Shown here: positions 1 through 7,584 of the stretch, in pieces
How the letters are laid out: every line of letters starts with the position of its first letter
Numbering within the stretch: the stretch's first letter is position 1
Assembly: GCA_023387695.1 (NCBI GenBank)
Contig: JAEWHT010000014.1
Coordinates: 1-16,235 of the forward strand
Reading direction: 5' to 3'
DNA: 16,235 bases
DNA from: Pseudomonadota bacterium
GTDB lineage: Bacteria > Pseudomonadota > Alphaproteobacteria > Rhizobiales > Xanthobacteraceae
The notes under the pieces: model-generated
What the model saw: the letters and a program-made list of their open reading frames with translations, nothing else
What the model was told of the DNA's origin: nothing
Databases searched by the model: none
Translations under genes and position numbers: made by a program

Positions 1-118
1 CCGGATTGAGGCTTTGCCTTGTGCCACCGGCTCGCTTAAGGAAGAACCCCTGTCCGGCGCAAGGGCGCCAATTCCAGACGGCCGGATGGGACTTAAGTGT
101 TTGATCTCGTTGGATCAA

Positions 119-207
119 GCGGGCATGGCGAAATTGGTAGACGCAAGGGACTTAAAATCCCTCGGCTCGCAAGAGCTGTGCCGGTTCGACCCCGGCTGCC
201 CGCACCA
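119..207 (+). tRNA. tRNA-Leu (UAA anticodon)
   Basis: The acceptor stem GCGGGCA (119-125) pairs perfectly with TGCCCGC (197-203), followed by A204 and an encoded CCA (205-207). The anticodon stem AGGGA/TCCCT encloses the loop CTTAAAA (151-157), placing anticodon TAA at 153-155. The T-arm GCCGGTTCGACCCCGGC is canonical. The long variable arm gives about 89 nt in total, as expected for a class II leucine tRNA. It decodes UUA (and UUG by wobble). It appears to be a single-gene unit; I see no convincing promoter or T-rich terminator beside it. Confidence 0.97.
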
Positions 208-391
208 GCGCGCGAGATATCCCGGAGCCGTGGGCATCGCTCGACTCGATTGAGCGTACAGCGAGGCGTGATAGCGCCCGACAATACCGCGATTGGAAGC
301 AGAGACATCGTGAAGGGAAAGGCGGTGCCGTCGTGGCAACGGAGAAGCTGCGCTTCTGCCTTACGGCAGTGCGCGCCGAGTTATGAGCGCA
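208..391. other. Gap between tRNA-Leu and the small membrane protein gene
   Basis: No supported gene lies here. Two inverted repeats are visible at the right end: AGAAGC-TGC-GCTTCT (343-357), and AGTGCGC (368-374) with GCGCACT (387-393). The second overlaps the stop codon of the minus-strand gene at 392-649. Read on the minus strand, these two hairpins could weakly terminate that gene's transcript, but no T-tract follows either of them. Confidence 0.4.
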
Positions 392-649
392 CTACTTCAG
401 CAAGTACCAAAGCAGTAAGACGAGGACCGGTTTGATTTCGCTCCAAACGATTGCGACAAGCGAAAAGGACGCAGGGTCCTTGACGACGGCAGCCGTTCCG
501 AGCGCAAGCAACGCCGCGAAGACCACCAGCGTGAGAAGGAAAAGCTCAACGGACGGCTTGCCTTTCGCCTGGGGCTTCTTGGCAGGGCCGGAGATGTCCA
601 CTCGAAGTTGGACCAAGAAAGATCTGGTCGGGTTAAGGGGTTGATTCAT
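392..649 (-). CDS. Small two-helix inner-membrane protein, function unknown
   Basis: An 85-residue protein I do not recognise. A basic, proline/lysine-rich cytoplasmic-looking N-terminus (residues 1-32, ending KKPQAKGKPS) is followed by two hydrophobic segments at about residues 34-56 and 61-84, joined by the short loop VKDPAS. The chain ends WYLLK. The composition, with positive residues before helix 1, suggests an N-in, C-in hairpin in the inner membrane. The start is ATG at 647-649, with only a weak AAGG about 12 nt upstream, so translation signals are modest. The stop codon lies in an inverted repeat. The 5' side (663-756) carries an unusual series of hairpins that would form the start of its mRNA leader. 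Reality as a gene is supported by the clear hydrophobic pattern against an implausible opposite-strand frame; function cannot be assigned. Confidence 0.55.
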   Translation of the reverse strand: MNQPLNPTRSFLVQLRVDISGPAKKPQAKGKPSVELFLLTLVVFAALLALGTAAVVKDPASFSLVAIVWSEIKPVLVLLLWYLLK

Positions 650-662
650 AGTCTGTAACCTT

Positions 663-848
663 GGGGCGATGCCCCGTTACCCGTGCCTGGCAGACACGGG
701 GCAAATGAAGCTGCACGCATGCGTGCAGCCATGTTCCGGAAGAGAGACCCTTCCGGTTTGCCTTGCCCATTCACGATGTCAAACAGCCACGACCACCCTC
801 TCCATACCACGAGAGGTTGCTGCCCGGCAGTGGCTCTCCGCGCCGGAG
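663..848. other. Series of consecutive hairpins and a 20-bp palindrome
   Basis: The 297-base gap 650-946 holds no supported gene but is rich in symmetry. In order: GGGGC-GAT-GCCCC (663-675); CCCGTG (680-685) with CACGGG (695-700); a perfect 20-bp palindrome GCTGCACGCATGCGTGCAGC (710-729); CCGGAAG (736-742) with CTTCCGG (750-756); and CTCCG-CGC-CGGAG (836-848). On the minus strand the first four would lie in the leader of the small membrane protein gene that starts at 649. They do not match a riboswitch family that I can recognise. They could be a structured leader, an unrecognised small RNA, or DNA-level operators. Confidence 0.5.
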
Positions 849-946
849 CTGCTGCTTTACAGAGAAGTGATCAGGGTCCGGGTAGCGAACGCCAGGCCAG
901 GCGGCTTCTGTGACGTGTCCTGCCTGCTCGTTCGGTGAATTGGCCT

Positions 947-2251
947 CTAGGTCGCAGACCTGCGGCCAACCGCCCAAAGTGTGATCCAGAAGCACACAAG
1001 TGCCGCCGCGAGCTGGACGATGCTGCCTTCGATCGGCACGCCCGAGAGTGAGACGAACGTTGGAACGGCAACGCCGACAATCAGGACGGCAGCAAGAATT
1101 GTTGCCGGGAGATCGACGATGAGAACCGCGCTGTAGAGCGCGGGCTCGAAGAAGGCGTATTCCTTCAGGCGCGGTGCGCAGAGATAGAGTGCGAGCATCG
1201 CCAGCGCGGTGATGCGAAGGGCCTCGCGCCTGTTATCAATCAGCCAGCGATCCAGTCGCGCCATGAACGTGCCGTCGTCGCCCGATTGTCCGCCCACCGT
1301 GCGCAGCATCACCAGGGCTAACGGACCGAGCAGCAACACGACCGCCGCAAGCGCGTAGGCCGCGAACACGATCGGCTTGCTGCCGCCGAGCCCGAGATGG
1401 TCCAGCGCGCCCTGCGCGAGCAGCAGAAATGATGGCGTGGTGTCCACCATGTAGACCGTGTGCTGGTCCGGGATCTGTCCCTTGATCGCGAGCAGCCAGC
1501 TCGAAAACAGATCGGGATAGAGCAGCATCGAGAGCAGGACCGGCAGCACGAGGCCTGCGGCTGCGGCCGCGATCAAGCCGATCTTTTGCCCGCGCGGCAG
1601 CGGCAGAAAGTAGAGCGCGGCCAGCACGGGGCTATAGACCAGCTTGAACGAGGCGACGAGGCCGAGCAGCACGGCGCCGAGGACGCGAAAGCCGAAGCGC
1701 CGGCCTTCCTCCGCATCTGACGAATCGAAGCGAAGCAGCAGCGCCAGCGCAGCTGCGCTCAGCGCGCCGCTGACGATGGCGAAATTGCCGGAGGCCGAAA
1801 CCCATTCGAAGCCGACGAATGCGCCGAACGCCCAAAGACCCCTGAGCGCAATATCGCGAAGGCCGCCGCGGTCGCGGCCGAGCCCAGGCAGCAGCAGGCT
1901 GCAGAGCATGGCGAGCAGGAGAAAGACGCCGCGGTAATGATCGACGAGCAAGCCGCCCGCGCAGAGCGGACGAAAGGCATCGAGTGTCACCGGAAGATAG
2001 GGATAAGAGAGCTGCGTGCCCTTCAGGTTTTTCACGTAATAGGGATCGAGCCCGTCGACATGCGCAACGACCGCCGCGCAATTGACGCGCACGTCCCAGC
2101 CGTATTTCACATCGAGCGTGAGATCGCTGAGGAGATTGCTGAGCACCAGCAGCGCCACCAGCGCGATCAGGCAATCAAGCCAAACGTTCCGCTTGCCGGC
2201 CCCGCCGACGAGCGGCCCCGACCAACGTGCTGTCCCGGTGATATCAGACAC
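947..2251 (-). CDS. Multi-pass membrane glycosyltransferase, GT87-like (DUF2029)
   Basis: A 434-residue, very hydrophobic protein with one cytoplasm-facing N-terminal tail, a first helix at about residues 26-43, and many further helices to the C-terminus. After helix 1 comes a non-membrane loop with WDVRVNCAAVVAHVDGLDPYY (about 52-72), then SYPYLPVTLDAFRPL (about 82-96). An Asp shortly after TM1, a 'G-x-DPYY' element and a 'YP-lP' element are typical of polyprenyl-phosphate-sugar-dependent GT-C enzymes of the GT87 group (family knowledge). These enzymes add mannose or related sugars to lipid-linked acceptors on the outer face of the inner membrane. The start is GTG at 2249-2251, preceded by AGGA six bases upstream. 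It is divergent from the MFS gene; a 10-bp inverted repeat lies 35 nt before its start. Donor and acceptor are unknown; another DUF2029 or unclassified GT-C enzyme is the alternative. Confidence 0.65.
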   Translation of the reverse strand: MSDITGTARWSGPLVGGAGKRNVWLDCLIALVALLVLSNLLSDLTLDVKYGWDVRVNCAAVVAHVDGLDPYYVKNLKGTQLSYPYLPVTLDAFRPLCAGGLLVDHYRGVFLLLAMLCSLLLPGLGRDRGGLRDIALRGLWAFGAFVGFEWVSASGNFAIVSGALSAAALALLLRFDSSDAEEGRRFGFRVLGAVLLGLVASFKLVYSPVLAALYFLPLPRGQKIGLIAAAAAGLVLPVLLSMLLYPDLFSSWLLAIKGQIPDQHTVYMVDTTPSFLLLAQGALDHLGLGGSKPIVFAAYALAAVVLLLGPLALVMLRTVGGQSGDDGTFMARLDRWLIDNRREALRITALAMLALYLCAPRLKEYAFFEPALYSAVLIVDLPATILAAVLIVGVAVPTFVSLSGVPIEGSIVQLAAALVCFWITLWAVGRRSAT

Positions 2252-2285
2252 GCCTGATCCTGCCTGTGCCTCGAGTTCCCTCGGC

Positions 2286-2308
2286 GCCTGACCGGCGTCC
2301 GGTCAGGC
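2286..2308. repeat. Perfect 10-bp inverted repeat upstream of the GT87-like gene
   Basis: GCCTGACCGG (2286-2295), the 3-base centre CGT, then CCGGTCAGGC (2299-2308) form a perfect inverted repeat. It lies in the divergent gap between the GT87-like gene (start 2251) and the MFS gene. No T-tract follows on either strand, so it is more likely an operator or an mRNA leader hairpin than a terminator. Confidence 0.5.
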
Positions 2309-2516
2309 CACACTGAACAGGATGCGTTGCGGATTCATGTCCCCGGTCGATTGCCCGCGCACTTATGGTGAATTCCTCGTTTCGAGACCACACCTGGCGC
2401 GAGTTGACTTCAGCCCTTCCGCCAGCCCACTTCACCATTTGTTGTCCGTCCCCCGCCTCGCCGGACAGCCATCCCAAAACATGGGTTGTGCGACGCAGCA
2501 TGGGCTTTAGAAATAA

Positions 2517-2540
2517 CCTCTGAAATCAGAGGTGAGCTGC
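2517..2540 (+). promoter_or_regulatory. Hairpin overlapping the ribosome binding site of the MFS gene
   Basis: CCTCTGA (2517-2523), AA, then TCAGAGG (2526-2532) is a perfect inverted repeat. The Shine-Dalgarno match GAGGTGA (2529-2535) is the best such match in the area and sits five bases before TTG 2541. Its first four bases are inside the right arm, so in RNA the hairpin would hide the ribosome binding site. As DNA it could instead be an operator half-site pair for a repressor. Confidence 0.5.
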
Positions 2541-3791
2541 TTGTCCGACGTCAATGCTGACGACTGGGTGTCCTCGGGACACCGTCCAATGGGTTTCCCC
2601 GAATTCGTTGTCGTGATCGCGTCCATCATGGCGCTGAATCCGCTTGCGATGGACATGATGCTGCCGGCGTTGCCCAACATCGGCGCGGCGTTCGGCATTC
2701 CCAATGCCAACCATCTCCAACTCGTACTGTCGACCTTCCTGATCGGCTTCGGTGCCGGCCAGTTCGTCATGGGCCCGCTGTCCGATCGGTTCGGTCGCCG
2801 GCCGGTGCTGCTCGGCGGCATGGCGGTCTATGCGGTGGCGAGCGTGCTCGCGGTCGCCGCACCCTCTTTCGAGACGCTGCTGCTTGCCCGCGCGCTTCAG
2901 GGCCTCGGCACCTCGGCCACGCGCGTGATCGCGACCTCGATCGTGCGCGATTGCTATGCCGGCCGCCGCATGGCGAGCGTGATGTCGCTTGCGATGATGA
3001 TCTTCATCGCCGTGCCTGTCATCGCGCCGTCGTTCGGACAGGCGGTGCTGCTGGTCACGCATTGGCGCGGCATCTTCGTCGTACTGATGCTCTACGGAAT
3101 CATTGCGCTGGCCTGGAGCGTGTGGCGGTTGCCTGAGACGCTGCCGGAGACGGAGCGCAGGTCGCTCGCGCCGGCCGACGTGCTCTCGGCGTTCCGCCAG
3201 ACCGTCACCAACCGCCAGACCATCGGCTATGCGACGGCCGCCGGCGCCGTCATGGGCGCGCTGTTCGCGTTCGTGTTCTCGGCACAGCAAGTGTTCACCG
3301 GCATCTATCATCTTGGCCATTATTTCCCGCTCGCCTTCGCCGCGATCGCGGCCGGCACGGCCGTTGCCGGCTTCCTCAACGCGAAACTGGTCGGCCGGCT
3401 CGGCATGCGCGTGATCTCCCACGGCGCGCTCTCGCTCTATGCCGCGGTGTCAGGCGTGATGCTGCTGACCGAGATCCTCGGCGTGCTGCCTCTGCCCCTG
3501 TTCATGGTGCTGTCGGCGCTGATGATGTTCTCGTTCGGCATGATGGTTGCCAATTTCACCGCACTGGCGATGGAGCCGCAGGGCCACATCGCCGGCACCG
3601 CATCGTCGCTCTACGGTTCGATCACGACGCTGATCGGCATCGTGGTCGGCACCGCGATCGGCCAGAGCTTCGACGGCACGCTGCTGCCGTTCTCGATCGG
3701 GTTCTTCCTGTCGACGATTGCGGCACTCGCGATCGTGCTGGTGGTCGAGAAGGGACGACTGTTCAAGCCGCATCATCGCCCGATCGTGTGA
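2541..3791 (+). CDS. Bcr/CflA-type multidrug efflux MFS transporter (DHA1 family)
   Basis: About 416 residues, in line with the usual 12-helix DHA1 drug/H+ antiporters of about 400. Helix 1 contains MALNPLAMDMMLPALPNIGAAF, the conserved Bcr/CflA opening. Motif A, GPLSDRFGRRPVLLGG, follows helix 2 (about residues 78-93). LLARALQGLGTSATRVIATSIVRDCY is the family's helix 4 region, and IAVPVIAPSFGQ is the motif C-like helix 5. The protein acts in the inner membrane, exporting small molecules in exchange for protons; the substrate cannot be told from sequence. Start choice: TTG 2541 has GAGGTGA five bases upstream. The in-frame GTG at 2532 lies inside that Shine-Dalgarno and has none of its own, and ATG 2589 has only a weak one but would keep all helices. 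No regulator gene is adjacent; control may act through the hairpin over the ribosome binding site. Confidence 0.88.
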   Translation: MSDVNADDWVSSGHRPMGFPEFVVVIASIMALNPLAMDMMLPALPNIGAAFGIPNANHLQLVLSTFLIGFGAGQFVMGPLSDRFGRRPVLLGGMAVYAVASVLAVAAPSFETLLLARALQGLGTSATRVIATSIVRDCYAGRRMASVMSLAMMIFIAVPVIAPSFGQAVLLVTHWRGIFVVLMLYGIIALAWSVWRLPETLPETERRSLAPADVLSAFRQTVTNRQTIGYATAAGAVMGALFAFVFSAQQVFTGIYHLGHYFPLAFAAIAAGTAVAGFLNAKLVGRLGMRVISHGALSLYAAVSGVMLLTEILGVLPLPLFMVLSALMMFSFGMMVANFTALAMEPQGHIAGTASSLYGSITTLIGIVVGTAIGQSFDGTLLPFSIGFFLSTIAALAIVLVVEKGRLFKPHHRPIV

Positions 3792-3805
3792 GGAACTACG
3801 CGGTC

Positions 3806-3836
3806 CTCTCGATGTTGTCCTGCAGCATTTCGAGAG
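3806..3836 (+). terminator. Possible terminator hairpin after the MFS gene
   Basis: CTCTCGA (3806-3812) pairs with TCGAGAG (3830-3836). The helix can continue with TGTTG/CAGCA after a two-T bulge, closing a TCCTG loop. It starts 15 bases after the MFS stop, in the gap between convergent genes. No T-tract follows, so intrinsic termination is uncertain. A second, weaker inverted repeat, GCCCTT (3938-3943) with AAGGGC (3952-3957), lies 40 bases past the end of the opposing glycosyltransferase gene. Confidence 0.35.
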
Positions 3837-3996
3837 GCGGCCTCAATGGAACCACAACACGGCGACGAACGTCGCGAGACCAACCGGCAGCGGCCTGAAC
3901 GGTCGGTGTCGTCAGCTGAACCAGCCGTCGTCAATCCGCCCTTTGCAAGCGAAGGGCTCGAGCAAGTGCGCGACAGCCACTGCTGAGAGACGCGCT

Positions 3997-5595
3997 TTAG
4001 TCGAGACCGCGCTTGCTGGCGCTGAAATCCTCCGCGGCGTTTTCGGGCGAAGCTCCGCCTGTCGCGCGTGGCGGCGCCATCAGTACAACTACCTCACGCG
4101 TGAGGCCGGGCCAGCCCCAGAGCGAGGCCTGCACGGTGAACTCTCGCCGGACAAAGCTGCCGGCGCGTGAGGACACCGACTCCATCCAGTGACCGCAATC
4201 TTCCTGGCGCTGGAAACAAAGCGCGGCCCAGCCACGATCGAGCGTGCGCTGGCGCGGCATTCCCCAATCATACTGCCGGTGGAACGGCCGCGCATATCGC
4301 GGGTGATCCGGGCTGTAGAAGGCCGTGGCAAAAGCAAGCGAATCATCGCCGCTGACGGCCCCGAGCGGCTCGCCGGTCAGTTCGTGCCATTGCCGCGTGA
4401 GCTCACCCGCGGCCTGCGCGTAAAAATTCCGTCCCTCTTCATAACCGTGGATGTTGCGGTAGACCGCATGGATGGGCGCCGCGACGAGAACGGCGACAAG
4501 CGCGACGCCGGCAACGATGATCGCGAGATTGACGGTGTAGAACCGCTCGACCGGATAGCGGGCGCCACAGACGATCAGCACGACGAACAGGAACAACCCC
4601 TGCAAGGCCCACAGCGAGGGCAAATCCGTACCCATCGTGAGCGATGTCAGGACCGGCAAGACGATCGTGCCGATGGCGACATAGAAGAGGAGCCGAAGGC
4701 CTGGGCTCATTGCAGCGAAGTCGGCCGTGAACTGTTTGAGGCGCGAGCCAGCGATCAGCACCCAGATGACGGCTGCGACGCTGATGGCGGCCACGAGGCC
4801 GAGCAAAAAGTTCTTCACCTCCCCCAGTGAACTGACGGCATTTCCGTTGGCGTGGCTCAGCGCATAGGTGAAGGTCGACGCGCCCGTGGTCGCAAGCCAA
4901 TAGAGGTGCGGCGACAGCACCGCGAGCCCGGTGACAACGGAGATCCAGGGCGAAGCAGAGGTGAAATAGGCACGCCGTGCCGGATGCGCCATCGCGGCGA
5001 AGGCAAAGCTCGCGACCAAGAAGATCGAATAATATTTCCCGACCATGGCGAGCGCCGTTGCGCATCCGGCCGCAACGGCCCAGAGCGCGCTGCGAGTCTC
5101 GAAAGCGCGCAGGAAACACCAGGTCGCGAGCGGCCAGATCGCGAGCAGCACGGCGTTGGCGTTGAAGCGCTGGGCATGGAATTGATAGGCCGGCGTCAAC
5201 ATCAGAAGCAGAAGAATCAGGATGCGCTTGTGCCCGGTGACGAATTGCCGCGCGACGCAATCGACAAAGAACAGCGCGACCCCCGCGTTCACCATCGCCA
5301 TCAATTGCAAGGACCAGTCGCTGAACGGGAACACCGAGGTCCAGCTTGCCGCAACCCAGCCCATCAGCGGCGGATGCTTGTGATAGCCGAAGGCGAAATG
5401 CCGCCCCAGGGTCCATGCCTCCAGTGTGTCGGGATGCAGGCCACCGCCGCCATAGGCGATACCGAGATACAGCGTCCAGATCGCAACGAAGCACGCGATG
5501 AGAAGTGGCACCGCCCAGCCCGCTTCCACGCCATCGAGCCAGCGCAGCAACGGCTGCCGCCAGCGCGCCGGTGCGCGATCCGACCGTTCGGCCAT
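3997..5595 (-). CDS. Membrane glycosyltransferase, GT39/ArnT-like (PMT_2 family)
   Basis: A 532-residue multi-pass protein. After a basic N-terminus and TM1 (about residues 28-48) comes the outer loop GGGGLHPDTLEAWTLGRHFAFGYHKHPPLMGW (about 49-80). This has the acidic residues (D56, E59) and the 'G-Y-x-K-H-PP-L' element typical of GT39/PMT_2 enzymes, which move a sugar from a polyprenyl-phosphate carrier to an outer-membrane lipid or protein on the periplasmic side (family knowledge). About ten more hydrophobic segments follow, then a soluble C-terminal domain of about 140 residues (VYRNIHGYEEGRNF onward). The frame stays open to TTG 5703, but the added 36 residues look unlike a family N-terminus; ATG 5593-5595 is preferred although its ribosome binding site is weak. 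It lies downstream of, and in the same direction as, the binding-protein genes, separated from them by a terminator. The sugar and acceptor are unknown. Confidence 0.72.
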   Translation of the reverse strand: MAERSDRAPARWRQPLLRWLDGVEAGWAVPLLIACFVAIWTLYLGIAYGGGGLHPDTLEAWTLGRHFAFGYHKHPPLMGWVAASWTSVFPFSDWSLQLMAMVNAGVALFFVDCVARQFVTGHKRILILLLLMLTPAYQFHAQRFNANAVLLAIWPLATWCFLRAFETRSALWAVAAGCATALAMVGKYYSIFLVASFAFAAMAHPARRAYFTSASPWISVVTGLAVLSPHLYWLATTGASTFTYALSHANGNAVSSLGEVKNFLLGLVAAISVAAVIWVLIAGSRLKQFTADFAAMSPGLRLLFYVAIGTIVLPVLTSLTMGTDLPSLWALQGLFLFVVLIVCGARYPVERFYTVNLAIIVAGVALVAVLVAAPIHAVYRNIHGYEEGRNFYAQAAGELTRQWHELTGEPLGAVSGDDSLAFATAFYSPDHPRYARPFHRQYDWGMPRQRTLDRGWAALCFQRQEDCGHWMESVSSRAGSFVRREFTVQASLWGWPGLTREVVVLMAPPRATGGASPENAAEDFSASKRGLD

Positions 5596-5762
5596 CGCCT
5601 GGAATGCAAAATCGATCGGCAAGGGAATCAGATCAACAAATTCAAAGCGACGGGAGGGAAAGTGATGCGCGAAGACGAACCATCTAATTCGGATCAGAAA
5701 CAAATAGCAATGATTGGAGACTGGAAGATTTAAAAGCTTCCGCCGTCACCGCGAGGCCGCGC

Positions 5763-5798
5763 AAAACACAAAGGCGCCGCTGGTGGAAGCGGCGCCTT
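5763..5798 (-). terminator. Rho-independent terminator of the binding-protein genes
   Basis: AAGGCGCCGC (5771-5780) and GCGGCGCCTT (5789-5798) form a perfect 10-bp stem with an 8-base loop. On the minus strand the stem is followed by the T-rich run TGTGTTTTGC (bases 5770 to 5761). It lies about 50 bases past the stop of the solute-binding protein gene ending at 5851 and separates it from the downstream glycosyltransferase gene. A second imperfect hairpin, GGAAGGTGC/GCACCCTTCC (5814-5836), lies between the stop codon and this terminator. Confidence 0.8.
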
Positions 5799-5850
5799 GT
5801 CGTGACCGCGTTCGGAAGGTGCAAGAGCACCCTTCCAGTTTCGACCGTGC

Positions 5851-7476
5851 TTACTCCGACTTATCGATGTTCCAGAACACAGGCGTCGCAGGGCCGCCGA
5901 GCACGCCCGACAGCGACTTCCGCCAAGCGCTCGGCGACTGATACTGGCCGAGCGGGATGTACAGCACCTGGTCGTAGGCTTCCTTCTGGATCTCGGCCGC
6001 GATCTTCTTCTGCTCGTCAAGCGAGGCGGCGCGGACGAAGGCGTCCTTCAGCTGTTCCACCTTGGCGTCCTCCGGCCAGCCGAACCAGCCGCCCTTCTTG
6101 CCCTGTCCACCGACAGCGATGTTGGAAATCGGGTTCGATGCGTCGGCACTCACAAAGTTCGTGACGAACATGTCCCAGCCGCCCTCCTTCGCAGGTTTCT
6201 GGCTGGCGCGACGGCTCACCACCGTCTGCCAATCTGTGGCCTGCAAATCGACCTTGAAGCCGGCGTCGCGGAGTAGCTGGGCCATGACGATCGGTTGAGC
6301 CTTCAACGTCACGACGTCGCCCGGCGCCATCAGCACGACCGGTGTCCCGTCGTAGCCGGACTCGGCAAGCACCTTCCTGGCCGCAGCCATGTCGCCACCC
6401 TTCGCGAGGGCCTCACCACCAATCTCCGTCGCAAACGGCGTGTCGCAGATGAAGGCCGCAGCGCACGTCTTGTAGTATTTGGGATTGCCGATCAGAGCAT
6501 CGAGCACGTCCTTCTGGTTGACCGCCAGGAATGCTGCGCGACGAACCTTGACGTTGTCGAACGGCGGATGGAGGAAATTCATCCGCGCGCCAGTCTGAAA
6601 TCCGAACTTGTTGAGGATGTCGACCTTGAGATCCTTGTCGGCCTCAATGGTGGGCAACATTTCGATCGCAGGTACTTCCATGAAGTCGATGTCGCCCGAC
6701 TGCAGCGCGTTCAACGCCGTCTGCGCGTCCGGCATGGTGATCCATTCGACGCGGTCGACCTTCACCACCTTGCCGCCGGCAGTCCAGCTCGCCGGCTCCT
6801 TGCGCGGTATGTAATCGGTGTTCTTGACATAGACCGACTTCACGCCCGGCTGGAATTCAGTCGCAACGAATTTGAAGGGGCCGGAGCCGATCTGCTCGGG
6901 GATCTGCTTGTCCACCGGGGTATCGGCCAGACGCTTCGGCATCATGAAAGCCACGCGCGAGGACGGCTTCCCGATCGCGTCCAGCACCAGCGCATACGGC
7001 TCCTTCAGCTTCAGCGTGATCGTCTTGGGATCGGTCGCTTCCAGGCTCGCGGTGAACAGCATCATCTGCTGTCCCATGCTGTCGACCAGGGCCCAGCGCT
7101 TCAGCGAGGCAACGCAATCTTCCGCGGTGACCGGCGTGCCGTCATGCCATTTCAGGCCATCGCGCAGCGTGAAGGTGTAGGTGAGCTTGTCGTCGGAGAT
7201 CTTCCAGTCCGCCATCTGCGGCTGGATCTTGAAATTGGAATCCGTCGCGATCAGCGTGTCGTAGACCATGTAACCATGGTCACGCGCGATATAAGCGCTG
7301 GTGAAGATCGGATCGAGGATGCGCAGATCCGAGTGCATCACGGCGGTGATGGTCTTCTCTGCGGCAAGAACCGGCGCGGTCAATGCCGTGGAAAGCGCCA
7401 AGACTGAAAGCGCAAAGCCCGAAAGTGCAAGCTTGGAGGCGAACGACCGACGCCCCCGTCGCATGAGATGGAACAT
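5851..7476 (-). CDS. Periplasmic solute-binding protein, family 5 (peptide type), copy B
   Basis: A 541-residue protein of the SBP_bac_5 (DppA/OppA-like) family. The N-terminus MFHLMRRGRRSFASKLALSG... is a signal peptide with likely cleavage in APVLA-AEK (around residue 38/39); there is no lipobox Cys. The RR-x-F pattern in GRRSFASK resembles a twin-arginine signal. Family features follow: DLRILDPIFTS, the DGLKWHDGTPVTAEDCVASLKRWA block (106-129), GSGPFKF (198-204), and DIDFMEVP (262-269). It should bind peptides or similar ligands in the periplasm for the Dpp-type transporter encoded on the other strand. The start is ATG 7474-7476, with AGGAGA six bases upstream. It is the downstream member of a tandem pair with the gene at 7585-9195: residues 65-129 are identical in both, and the most divergent patch is at about 269-303. 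Ligand unknown. Confidence 0.92.
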   Translation of the reverse strand: MFHLMRRGRRSFASKLALSGFALSVLALSTALTAPVLAAEKTITAVMHSDLRILDPIFTSAYIARDHGYMVYDTLIATDSNFKIQPQMADWKISDDKLTYTFTLRDGLKWHDGTPVTAEDCVASLKRWALVDSMGQQMMLFTASLEATDPKTITLKLKEPYALVLDAIGKPSSRVAFMMPKRLADTPVDKQIPEQIGSGPFKFVATEFQPGVKSVYVKNTDYIPRKEPASWTAGGKVVKVDRVEWITMPDAQTALNALQSGDIDFMEVPAIEMLPTIEADKDLKVDILNKFGFQTGARMNFLHPPFDNVKVRRAAFLAVNQKDVLDALIGNPKYYKTCAAAFICDTPFATEIGGEALAKGGDMAAARKVLAESGYDGTPVVLMAPGDVVTLKAQPIVMAQLLRDAGFKVDLQATDWQTVVSRRASQKPAKEGGWDMFVTNFVSADASNPISNIAVGGQGKKGGWFGWPEDAKVEQLKDAFVRAASLDEQKKIAAEIQKEAYDQVLYIPLGQYQSPSAWRKSLSGVLGGPATPVFWNIDKSE

Positions 7477-7508
7477 TGAAGTTCTCCTGGCGAGCGGCTG
7501 GCTGACGA

Positions 7509-7573
7509 GCGGCGCCGCTGTTGAAAGCGGCGCCGCGTAACGTTCGAAACGAGAGGCGCGAGACGCGCCTCTC
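7509..7573 (-). terminator. Two strong hairpins between the tandem binding-protein genes (degenerate terminator)
   Basis: Reading the minus strand from the upstream gene's stop, the first hairpin is GAGAGGCGCG/CGCGCCTCTC with a 3-base loop (7551-7573). The second is GCGGCGCCGC/GCGGCGCCGC with an 8-base loop (7509-7536). The second closely resembles the real terminator stem at 5771-5798, and the loop is similar too (TGTTGAAA against TGGTGGAA, plus strand). It is followed by CTCGTCAGCC rather than a T-tract. It therefore probably allows read-through, possibly reducing expression of the downstream copy or protecting the upstream mRNA. Confidence 0.5.
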
Positions 7574-7584
7574 CTTGCTTGATC

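Noticed and set aside
119..207. tRNA-Leu as an integration (att) site
   Set aside because: No second copy of the tRNA 3' end, no integrase and no island-like genes are visible in the window.
115..339. Minus-strand ORF (74 aa) across the tRNA, with WCGQPGSNRHSSCEPRDFKSLASTNFAMPA
   Set aside because: It is the translated antisense of the tRNA-Leu, a well-known type of false gene call. The overlapping plus-strand ORFs at 14-253 and 97-435 are likewise tRNA read-through frames.
689..702. Sigma-54-like spacing, GG-N10-GC on the plus strand
   Set aside because: The -12 element has GGGC instead of TTGC, it lies inside a hairpin, and no plus-strand gene follows.
669..938. Plus-strand ORFs (89 and 76 aa) in the hairpin-rich gap
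   Set aside because: No ribosome binding site, no recognisable protein features, and the translations follow the palindromes.
2244..2501. Minus-strand ORF (85 aa) upstream of the GT87-like gene
   Set aside because: Low-complexity composition without domain or membrane features; it covers the divergent promoter region and the 10-bp dyad.
5596..5703. 36-residue N-terminal extension of the GT39-like protein from TTG 5703
   Set aside because: No good ribosome binding site for TTG, and the extra residues do not look like the family N-terminus; kept as a minor possibility.
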